The position numbers were made by a program, and so were the translations under genes. The notes under the pieces were generated by a model. It had not been told where the DNA came from, made no database searches, and saw only the letters and a program-made list of their open reading frames with translations. Below, piece after piece: positions 49,867 through 60,000 of a stretch of DNA of 64,000 nucleotides. The stretch's first letter is position 1; every line of letters begins with the position of its first letter. Location: positions 8,988,609-9,052,608 of the forward strand of contig CM041084.1 in the NCBI GenBank assembly GCA_023079485.1, read 5' to 3'. The stretch is from Archilochus colubris. Taxonomy: Eukaryota > Chordata > Aves > Apodiformes > Trochilidae.

Positions 49867-50619
49867 GTGAGTACTGTTACATACTTGGTTTACAGTACTT
49901 TTATTTAATGCACTTTTAAAGTACTCTTTAACTTAAAAGATTTTGAAGGGATGCTAAAAAGGCTCTGACCAGTTCATTAAATTAATTTAAGGGCTCTGGC
50001 TTTTTTTGGCCTGCATTTTGCTCATTTTTGTTTAGACAGAATAACTTGCAATTAGATTTCATGTGTGCACAGGCACACAAAATCTGTGAAATGAAGCCTT
50101 TAAAAATCTTGTGTGTGTTATTCACAGTAACTTATTAAATATAATATACTTCTTCTGTTGTAATGTAATTTTTAAACAATATTTTCTACTTAGTCCTCTG
50201 GTCATTCCTAGGATGCTCAGATGTTGCCTTTTTTTGGTTTGTTTTCTTTTGGTTTTACACTGCTTAGTAAAGCTGGCATATCAATTGCAAAGTCACTGCA
50301 AACTTTCCAAGTGTAGGTGTAAGAACTGTTCATAGCAGGTATTAGTAAAAGACATTGCAGAATTATGGATATGTAAAGCCAAAAAGTTAATAAATCCATT
50401 TGTGAGTGTAGTTCAGTCTTAACTTTGAAAATTTAGTACTAGCAGTTGCATAGTTCATGCTGTGTACAACTTTCTTTACTGAACTGAACATGGTTGTCCT
50501 TGTTTTTTGGCAAGATCTCCAAAGGTACCCAGAACAGGATTGCAGTATTACTGTCTGTGTCGTAATAAATAATATAGCCTGTTGTTATGCATAGTAAGGT
50601 TATGATTATCTTTTCACAG
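49867..50619 (+). other. UBE3C: UBE3C intron 4 (753 bases)
   Basis: GTGAGT donor and TTCACAG acceptor. I see no embedded element. Confidence 0.88.
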
Positions 50620-50735
50620 GTGTGGTTGTGTCAGAATTTAATTAAACAGAGTTCTCAGTTTGTTAAGCAATTGGATGGTCCAGACAGACTTACTTGCTTA
50701 TTCCAAATAAAAAGACTGTTGGGGCTGTGTTGCAG
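50620..50735 (+). CDS. UBE3C: UBE3C exon 5
   Basis: The exon encodes residues 115-152 plus two bases of the next codon: VWLCQNLIKQSSQFVKQLDG followed by PDRLTCLFQIKRLLGLCC. It belongs to the helical N-terminal half. The acceptor cut after CACAG is set by homology, because GTG TGG follows directly. Donor AG|GTAAAT leaves phase 2. Confidence 0.96.
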
Positions 50736-52620
50736 GTAAATTCTTTTTTCTATATTTCTGTTGTCTAAATAGCATTCAGAAATTCTGTTGGACACTTTTG
50801 CAGCAGGTACAATATTAAATGTAAGTTTATTTTACAGAGAGGATTGTTCATGTTAAGCAAACATGTAGGCCACAATAGATGATATTTGTTCTGTGTAAGA
50901 ACAAAGGAATTGACTTTCAAGTTCAACATGTGTTTAAGGGATGCCCTGTCTAAGAATAACTTTAAGTATGTTTGTGTATGATATAATTAATAATATTTGT
51001 GGAAACTGGAAGGTTATCCTGGGAACTCGTGGTGATTAAAAGGTGTTATCCGAATTAGATTAATGTTCCAAGGGTATGTTTTGGATATATTTTGTTTTAA
51101 AACTAACATTATTTAACCTTTCCTCACACTTTGAGTTTGAGTCAAGTTAAACAGTTACAGGACTGGCTTCATCAGTACATTTATAATTTGCAGTGGGAGG
51201 ATCCTGGTAGGATCATAGGAGGGTAAATTTATCAAGGTGACTTGAAGAGGGTGAAGCTAAAGCCTTTTTTAGAAAACAATATATTTGCTCTTATTAATAA
51301 TAGATACTAGTTATATTCTCCAGAGCTTTAAAATATTTTTTCCTTTTAATATTGAGGCTTTTTTGAGGAAATTGTTTCATTGAAGTCACTGAAACGTGTT
51401 CTTATATTTGTATATACTGAATGTACAATAAACACTGACACCAGATACTAAAGAGGAGTAAGTATCTAAACTTACATAACAGTGACACCAGATACTAAAG
51501 AAGAGTCCATGAGTGTGTCCACCAGCTGTGGTGTCAGTGGATCATATTGGACATTTTCACTACAGTTGAAATGGTGGTTTTGTAAATGAAACTCTTTTAG
51601 TATTCCCACTCTCCCTTCCTAGCTGGTGATATGGGAAAGTAAAACGAATTGTAAGAGCTGTCCCTGCCTGTGTAAATAAAATGAAGGAAGAAGCTCATCT
51701 TGACTGCCCTTGCCATCATGATGGTGGGTGGCTATAATTGCTTTCTGAACTACTTCAGTTTTCTGCAACAGTCCAGAAAATGAGCAGTGGGACAGGTTGC
51801 TGAAAAAGTGAGTCTCCCTGGGATAAGTTGAGATTTATGAGGTGCTGGTAGCTTTGGATGCTATGGAAAAAAAAATTGACTATAATATTGTACAGAAGAT
51901 GGTAGTTTGCTTGCAGCTAGACTTGCAAAAAAAGGGTCTTGGTGACAGAATGTATTTTACTGTTTAGTGAAATGTCATAGCCTTGTCAAAATAATTTTTG
52001 CTGGTAGATCCTGTCTTTCAGAGTGGCAAGGAGATAAAGCATTTTTAGGGCAACCATGACTATATACATCTCATATTTTTAATCCTTTTCATCTAATCCT
52101 TTTAATTCTAAGCAGAATTTTTGTGGTTACTGGTAGTTGTTTCATAAGCAGTTTGCTAGAAGGATGGTGTTGGTTTTATTTGTACTATTTCAGTCTGTAA
52201 TCAAGGACATATTGTTTTATTTATACATAAAACTGTTTATTCCCATCCCATATTGCTCTGGAGCTTTCATAACTTCATTTTTAATAAGGGTAGTAATACA
52301 TGTTGGAAATACACATATTCTTTGCTTCTCTTGCATTCATTGCAGTAGACCTCCAAACTGTAACTTCACTGAAAGCGTGACTCTAGTAGGTTTTAAATAA
52401 GAATGCCATATTTATGGAAACCCTAAAATCAGGAATTATAAAGATACCAACCAAAACATGTAGCTGAACTACTGAGAACACTTGGAAACCAAGTAGAAAT
52501 AAATTGTTTGAGAGATGACTGTGGAAAGAAATTTTTTATAGTTTCATTTTTAAATCAATGTGCATATACCTGTGGTAAAATAATTCTTGTTAAATAATTC
52601 TGATTTAATTTCATTTATAG
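50736..52620 (+). other. UBE3C: UBE3C intron 5 (1885 bases)
   Basis: GTAAAT donor and TTATAG acceptor. A 24-base unit containing GACACCAGATACTAAAGA occurs twice, at 51436-51459 and 51483-51506, with one mismatch (period 47). No exon is seen. Confidence 0.88.
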
Positions 52621-52778
52621 GCTATTGCAAAATTGCAATGATGACAGTCTGAATGTTGCACTTCCTATGAGAATGCTTGAGGTATTTTCATCTGAGAATA
52701 CATATTTGCCTGTTTTACAAGATGTCAGCTATGTGACATCATTAATTGAACAAATTTTGCACTACATGATTCACAAAG
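52621..52778 (+). CDS. UBE3C: UBE3C exon 6
   Basis: Completes Arg153 and encodes residues 154-205: LLQNCNDDSLNVALPMRMLE, then VFSSENTYLPVLQDVSYVTS, then LIEQILHYMIHK. It leaves one base for Gly206. This is the helical-repeat-like region conserved in Hul5/UBE3C proteins. Acceptor ATAG, donor AAAG|GTGAGT; phases 2 in and 1 out. Confidence 0.97.
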
Positions 52779-54726
52779 GTGAGTAGCTAGAAAGTAGAAG
52801 TTCTGGGAAATACTAAAAATGTAACAGTGTAAAAGATCTGCAGACTGTGTTGTTGAATCCCATTTACCTTTACCACAGAAAGTGCATTAAGTGCTGCATA
52901 CAGTAACCTGTACAATAAATGGATATTTTTCTTGTAATGAGATCACTGCTTGAGAAATCGCTGTTTGATGTGAATATTCCACAAAGTCACTTGACCACAG
53001 ATTTTGAGAGTAGGTGAATATCACCTAACAGAAGTTTTATTCCAGTAGCTGTTTACACACACATGCTCTGTGCCAGGTGTAAACTTCAGTTATTTTGAAG
53101 TTGGGCATTGTTTTGCATTATAGTTCTATATAACTGCTAATGTTCATTATTATAGTAAATTGGTGTTATCTTTTCATCCTGCTAACACTAAAGACACCTT
53201 ATCCAAGATAATGGTGACCTAGCTTTTATTTCCATTGTACCATCCTCTGCAAAACTGTTTGCTCAACTGCAATCAGTTACACCTGTGCAAACATACTGTG
53301 AGTTAATGAATGGTGTAGTTATCACCAAAATTATGTTTTGTTTTGAAGAAGCTTTATTGCTCTGGGAATGTGTGAAAAAATTAATTAGGCTTTCTGGTAC
53401 TATAGCTTCAATTGGTAAGACCTGTGGGGAAAAAAGACAAAAACATTAGGAAATAAGCCTCTTGGATCCAGCTTCATTGGTACAAAATGTAAAAAGAGCA
53501 CTTTTCAGTTAATTGTTGGAATAATTTTCTGTTTGTCAGTAAAAAAGTTCACTCAGTGGACTAGGCCATCTTACAGTGTTACTGAGGATTTGGTTTTTAA
53601 CCACTACATGTTGAACTCACTATGAGGAAAAAAAAAGGCTTTTTCTGTAGCAGATTTATTTTAATGAGTGAGGGATAAGTAAAGGTATAGAAACATTTGT
53701 GTTTGTCTCTTTACTTAATATATAGTAACTATATCTTCCCAAGTAGCTTAATATTATTCCTTCAGCTTAATATTCAGTCCTCACAAGCGATACATAAAAG
53801 TTTTAAGATGTTAGATCATAAATTGTAGTAAAAAATATTTCAGCTCTCTGATGACTTATAATCAAACCAGAAAGATGTAGTTCTGTGCAGCTACAAATAT
53901 TCCATCTCCTAATAATTTTTGATAGTTAAACCTATAAGCAGCTTTTACATACTGTATGTTTCTGCACGTAGTTTGTCTTTCATGTGTGTTTTGTGAGCAT
54001 TGCCAAATTTTCCCTTCATGGTGAAATCCACTTTTTGCATTGTGTGTCAAGTTAAAGAGTCCCTGATGGAGAGTCTGAGGCTTCTCAATGGGGTGACACT
54101 GTTCATGGATTTGCAGTGACTCATGTAGTGGGGAAACGTGTGTCTTAGTTTAGGAGTTCATTGAGCAAGCAGAAGTTGGTTTAAGAAGAATGGAATAATG
54201 TGATTCCATTTGTACTTCAGTGAGATAAAAACAAATTACCCTCCACATGTCTTTCTGGATTGGGTATTTTATTACTGCCTGGGAGATCCTTGTTCTGGGA
54301 ACAGTGATTGTGTTCTTTATCCTTCTAAAGCAAGGTGTCCATAGAATTGAGACATTTGTCAACGGGACTCTAAATTTTAAGATGCAGTCATGTTTGGAGT
54401 AGAGGTGAAAAGTCATAATTTCTGAAAGTGTGGAAGGAAAGCAAAAACAGAAGAGGAGAGAATAAAATTTTCATAGGCCATTGTTTAAAAAAAATAAAAT
54501 TATTAAATTGATCAGCAGCAATGGTGAATTTTTGAAAATAAAACTGACTCTGAATGCAGTTACGTATTTATGATTTTATAAGGTGAGTTTTCCAAACAAG
54601 CTGCTGGTAAATCCTGTTACTTCTTCTGTGAATGTGGCTTAGATTATTGTAAAATGTCAGGTATATAAATTGTTTTATAAAGAAAAGAATTACTACATTT
54701 AAAAAATTGGTATTTCTTACTTACAG
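52779..54726 (+). other. UBE3C: UBE3C intron 6 (1948 bases)
   Basis: GTGAGT donor and TTACAG acceptor. No repeat family, RNA gene or extra exon is recognised. Confidence 0.88.
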
Positions 54727-54880
54727 GCTACTACAAGTCGCTTTATTTGTTAATTAACAATAAGCTTCCCTCGAGTATTGAGTATTCTGATGTTTCTCGA
54801 GTCCCTATTGCAAAAATACTTCTGGAGAATGTTCTGAAGCCATTGCACTTTACATACAGCTCCTGTCCAGAAGGTGCAAG
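54727..54880 (+). CDS. UBE3C: UBE3C exon 7
   Basis: Completes Gly206 and encodes residues 207-256: YYKSLYLLINNKLPSSIEYS, then DVSRVPIAKILLENVLKPLH, then FTYSSCPEGA. It leaves two bases for Arg257. Near identity to mammalian UBE3C makes the call secure. Donor CAAG|GTAAAT. Confidence 0.97.
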
Positions 54881-55637
54881 GTAAATAAAGATAATATTAG
54901 ACACTTCTATACTTGGTATTCTGAGAGATGTGCAGTTTGTTGTTGATGAATGTCCAGCTACTCTTTCAGAGCAGTTTGATTTATTTGCAATGGTAATGAT
55001 TTTCTGAAACAATATAGTTTCAGGTGTGTTTAAGAAAAAGGCAATAAAATGCTGAAGACTGCAATAAACAGAGAATAGCAGGGCTAACAATATATAGGAA
55101 CATAGGTGTAGAATAGCTTAGATGAGAGCAGAGGTGCAGCTATGAGTAGATGAAATATAATTAGAGTTAAAAAGAATTTTGTGTCAGAGATGAGTTTTAT
55201 GAAGAGAAATAACTAAGTAATAGCTTATGAGAAGAAAGAGTTACCTAGAAAGATGGAGCAAAAACCAAACTCTGGTTGTATCACATGTGACAGTGTGGTC
55301 ATGTTTTGTGTTGAAGTGCGCTAGGTGGGGAAGTTCCTGCTTTTTAAATTTATTTTTTATTTCAAGATTACAAACAATAAATTTAGGTTGATAATAGTTT
55401 TCTGTGAGTTCGTAAAAAAAATTAAAGAATAAAATTGCATTCAAGGTCATCAGGATAAGTATGTAGCATAAGTTAATTTTTGAGAAATGTGGTTTAATAG
55501 CCCAGGACTGGTGGAGCACATCTTTGCAGCTTTCTTGATGGAAATGTTAAACTTGGAAATCAGTCTATTATTTCATGGGTGTAATTGTGGGAAATTTTGC
55601 CTGTATTTTCTATAAAGACAACTTTTCTTCTTTTCAG
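54881..55637 (+). other. UBE3C: UBE3C intron 7 (757 bases)
   Basis: GTAAAT donor and TTTTCAG acceptor. Nothing further is seen. Confidence 0.88.
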
Positions 55638-55858
55638 GCAGCAGATTTTTGCAGCCTTCACAGAGGAGTTCCTGGCAGCACCTTTCACAGATCAGATATT
55701 CCATTTCATCATTCCAGCGCTTGCTGATGTGCAGACCATTTTCCCTTATGAACTATTTCTGAATGCACTATTATTAGCAGAAAGTGGATGTTCAAGAAGA
55801 AGTGATCAAGCCCCATGGCTTTTTTACTTTGTGTTAACAGTTGGTGAAACATATTTGG
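55638..55858 (+). CDS. UBE3C: UBE3C exon 8
   Basis: Completes Arg257 and encodes residues 258-330, from QQIFAAFTEEFLAAPFTDQI through CSRRSDQAPWLFYFVLTVGE-TYL. It leaves one base for Gly331. Donor TTGG|GTGAGG. The reading frame stays open for about 155 bases into intron 8, so retention of that intron would not stop translation at once. Confidence 0.97.
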
Positions 55859-56151
55859 GTGAGGAAGCTAATTCATTGGTTTTTCATATTGAGGTTGGGA
55901 TGTTATGTATTTCCATGGCATGGTTCAGTGCCAAGCAAAAACCAGTTTGTGCATGCAGATATTGGAGAGATCTGGTTTATTATCCAGTCTTGTACTTTTC
56001 AGTAAAAAATGTTTAATCTGGGAAGATTTGATATAATGGGTTTTGGTCAGGTGTTTCTTGTAAAAGATACTTTATAGTATCTTTTGAGTATCACACTGGC
56101 TGGCTAGTGTTACCTGAGTAAGAATCTTTTATTTCTGTGTATGTGCTATAG
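55859..56151 (+). other. UBE3C: UBE3C intron 8 (293 bases)
   Basis: The shortest intron seen here, with GTGAGG donor and GCTATAG acceptor. It reads in frame from exon 8 until a TAA at 56014-56016. Confidence 0.9.
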
Positions 56152-56306
56152 GGTCCCTTTCAGAGGAAGGACTTCTTGTGTATTTGAGGGTACTCCAGAC
56201 GTTTCTGTCTCAGCTGCCTGTGTCTACTGCTGGTACAAATTGTCAAGATGCAAATAGTGATTCTGAAGATGAGGATGAAGAGATCAGTAAAATGACAACT
56301 ACACCA
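56152..56306 (+). CDS. UBE3C: UBE3C exon 9
   Basis: Completes Gly331 and encodes residues 332-382: SLSEEGLLVYLRVLQTFLSQ, then LPVSTAGTNC, then the acidic linker QDANSDSEDEDEEISKMTTT-P. The acidic serine-rich linker is the most diverged part compared with mammals, which is typical of disordered segments. It could be phosphorylated by CK2-type kinases (SDSEDE). Donor CCA|GTAAGC; phase 0 out. Confidence 0.96.
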
Positions 56307-56894
56307 GTAAGCAGTACAGAATTTCTTTGAATTAATTTTTATTTGTAGCAGTACCAAATACAGGCGAAAAGCCTGATCACCAGAAGTCTGGTATTTTTAT
56401 AGTTACATGTAGAAGTGAGTACATTTACCTCTTAAAAATAGAAGGCTGCTCACTTGTAAGCAAATGAGCTGCCCATGAGTTATGAATGTGGAAATACTGT
56501 TTGTGAAGGAACTTCCAGTAGACACTCATTTCTGCATTTCATGTCCCATGCTGACTGGTGTCAGTGGGGAAAAGATGATTATTTGTGTATATTATTCTGG
56601 CCTTGCTGTATCCAAGTGATGCAGAACATGCTTACTTTAAAGGGAGTCTTTCCCACTGGCCTAAGTGAAACCCAGCTGTTCCCTACTCCAAGATTTAGGT
56701 TTGCTGTTGGTCTTATGCTTTTTAGAGTGCTACTAATATATACATACATGCTTACATTTTAACTATTGTACAAGAAAATGTTATTTTCTAGTAAAATTCT
56801 GAAGTGTTGAGGGGCTTTTTTGGTTTTTTTGGTTTGTTTTTTAAAGGGATCCTTAATCATTAACAAGACAATGTTATATTTGATATATTTGTAG
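56307..56894 (+). other. UBE3C: UBE3C intron 9 (588 bases)
   Basis: GTAAGC donor and TTTGTAG acceptor. A T-rich GGTTTTTTTGG-type patch lies at 56815-56843. No exon is seen. Confidence 0.88.
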
Positions 56895-57082
56895 GGTGAT
56901 GGGAGAATATCAGTTCAGTACATAACTGAGGAATGTCTAAAGAAGTTGGATACAAAGCAGCAGACAAACACTCTACTGAATATGGTTTGGAGAGATTCAG
57001 CCAGTGAAGAGGTCTTTACCTTGATGGCATCAATCTGCCACACACTAATGGTACAGCACCGAATGATGGTACCAAAAGTCAG
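56895..57082 (+). CDS. UBE3C: UBE3C exon 10 (last exon in the window)
   Basis: The exon encodes residues 383-444: GDGRISVQYITEECLKKLDT, then KQQTNTLLNMVWRDSASEEV, then FTLMASICHTLMVQHRMMVP-KV. It leaves AG for Arg445. The family continues with R-L-L-Y-S after this point. The boundary TCAG|GCAAGT is a consensus GC donor. A GT four bases further (57087) is the only close alternative and would insert a glutamine. The protein continues past the window. Confidence 0.93.
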
Positions 57083-60000
57083 GCAAGTACAAGTAGTAGT
57101 GCTGCTGAGCTGTAGTACATCTAAATGGGATTTATTAGATAGATTTGTTTTAAATACCCTGTGGTTTTTTTTCCTGCATTTTCTTTTCTGATCAGCTGAA
57201 ATAAGTAACAATTTCAGAATTTCAGTAATAATTGCTGGCAAACTAAAGAATGGTTTGATTATGTTTCTTATTTTTCTTGTTCATTGTGCTCTCTTTGCAG
57301 TGAATCCAAAACTGTAAGCTCTTGGCTTACAAGCAATATTGTTTATATTAGGATTGTGTTACCACATTGAGGACTGTGCAACCAGCAATATTTGTGATGA
57401 GAACAATCACACACAAATAGGGATTGCAAAGATTCTCAAAAGGACTTCGTCTGTCCACATGCTCAGAGGCAGTGTTGTTAATCATCATTCTAGCACAAGT
57501 TTGCCTTGGTTGTTTTTAATATTTCCAGGGACACAGATTACACAGTTTCTGTTGCTGGCTGAGTACTGAGACCAACTTGTTTCCTACCTTGTTTAATATA
57601 TAGCCAAAATCTCTCTTGCTACAAATTAAAACAATTCCTAACTACTGAAAACCACTTTTGTTTGAGAAGGACCTTAGCATCTGAGATGGAGATCTAAGAC
57701 TTGTTCATTTATATAACATTCTTTTACAAAGACAACAAGCCACTAATATCAATAACAATGGAAGAAGATTTTTGACTCTTATCATCAAATTAAGGCCCAT
57801 AAGTATTAACACTCTTCTGTGTTGCAGGTAGTTTTTAGTAAGTATGTAGCTGCTGGTAGTAAAGTAACTATTTAGGGAATGTGGTAAACACAATCAATTC
57901 AAACTGCATTGTAAACAGTGATACAGAAAACTAATTACGTGCTATCTTAGCCCAGTGGTGTTTATAGCTGTTAGAGGAAGTAAGATGTCAGTGAAACTGT
58001 GATTGCTCGATTAGGGTAATTAGTTCTTTGTAGACTAATTGCATTAGAGCAGGATGTGAGACCTGAAGATCATAGCAGTTGAATGAGCATGCCTGCTTTA
58101 TTGTCACAAGTAGTACATTGCCTTGGATAGTAATTACTGAGCTGAAATGCATCACTGCTTTGACTTCAGGTTTGCTGGTGAACTGTGTGGAACAGGGTAT
58201 TTAACAAATAGGGTCACACAGAACTTTAATTGTATGAGTATGGCATCTGTTTCCTCTAAGAAACTGTATTGGGTCTTTGCAATTATTTGTGATAACAGGC
58301 TAGTTACACATTGGTTAATTTTAGGAGTTATGAGGCCTCTACTCAGCTATTAGGGCAAGCAGTTTATAAATTCGAACTTTTGAATAGCTCCAAAATAGTT
58401 GAATTTACCAATTTAAATTAGTAGTAGAGCTTTTAAGTGCTACTACCAATGGAATTATTTTCATGGTCAAAATAAACTTAATTCATATAGGCATTTTGTA
58501 AATTAAAGTAGACATCTAATTTCTAGTTCTGATTTCCACGTCAGTTTTAAGTATTAGGTTTGCCAGTCATTGTGTCAGTCTTTTTTCCTTTTCTCAGTGC
58601 ATCTTAGACCTGGCCTAAGATATCAAGCAGCAAATTTGAACATTCCTTTTGTGTTTTTTTTCAAAGGGCATTTGATACTGTTTTAAAGGAAGTAAACTTT
58701 GTGCTAATGATTTCAGAAGATCAGCATAGTACTTTTGTAATTTTAAAATATGCCTGATGATTTTTAGTTGCCCAGATTATTTTATCAAATGTAATGATAG
58801 TGTTCTGGAAGATGCTTCACTTGTTTTGAGTGAAATTGAAATTATTTTGAATATGTTCTAAGAAATCAGAAATGTTCTTTTTATATTCTGTTTGGAAACA
58901 TATTAGGTCAAGTGGTTTAAAAGAAAAGGCTGTTACAAAAACTTTGCTTATTTAACAGCATTTACAACTGTAACAGAAAATAATGATAATTAAAAACAAA
59001 AGATGCAAATCTGCAAAGTGGGATGTTAAATACAAAGAGTAATAACTGAAGATGACTTTTCAATAAATAAAAGAAAATAAGACCAAGAACATAGGCTTTG
59101 AAGAGAGGTAACAGCAAGTATTTCTGTATTGTTTCAGTATTTCTCAGGCTTTTTTCCTTGATAAAAAGGTGGGAAACTCCTAGTATAGACTTCTGTCACT
59201 CCATTAAAGTTAATTACTTTTCCTTCTTGTGGCCTCTCAGTACATCTTTCTTTGGTTTGAGTGATGATGATACATGGTGTTAGGAACATTGGTGTCACTG
59301 CTTTAGCTCAACAGTTTCTTTGCTTTTGCAACAGAGACCAAGAGAGAACAGAACAAGGTACTGAAGTACAGTGTAGTTTTGACCAGAAAGAGAATGGCTC
59401 TGAATTTTCTTTCATACCCTGCATAGTGATGGGACCCAGGGGTGGATCACTAGGAAAGCACATTGCTTTGGATTAGTTGTTAGGAATTTTGGGAAATTCT
59501 GAATCAAATAAGTTCTGGAAAGGTGCAGTCAAGAAAAAGCCCACAAGACTGGAAAAACCTAGCTGTAGCTATGTTCAGTAAGCCAGGTGACAGGTGAAGA
59601 ATAAAATCCTGATTGTAACAGTCACTGGGAGTTGTCCTTTTTTTTGGAGGGGCAGGCTTTCAAATTTTCACTGTCAAGTATTTTCACTGAATACAGTTAT
59701 TAAAAAAATGTCTCAAAATTATAGTTCTCATTATAAAGAGTTTTGCAAGACTTTTGTTCGTCAAAACTATACTTTAAATAACTACCAAATTCTGTTTCTG
59801 CAAGATATTTTGGGGCATGATTTAATTACCATAGACATCAGGTTATCACTATTGATTAATATTAAACAGTGAAGTGAGCTGTTCTTGTACTGGGGGACAT
59901 CAGTTGCTATCAGCTGTCTGATGAGTGCCCTGGAGTAATTGGTAATGCTGGTTTGACAGTTTCATAGTGACAATGCATTACTACTATGTAATTAACATAA

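Noticed and set aside
57087..57088. GT donor four bases after the GC donor
   Set aside because: Weaker consensus and it would insert a Gln not present in the family; kept only as a possible tandem alternative.
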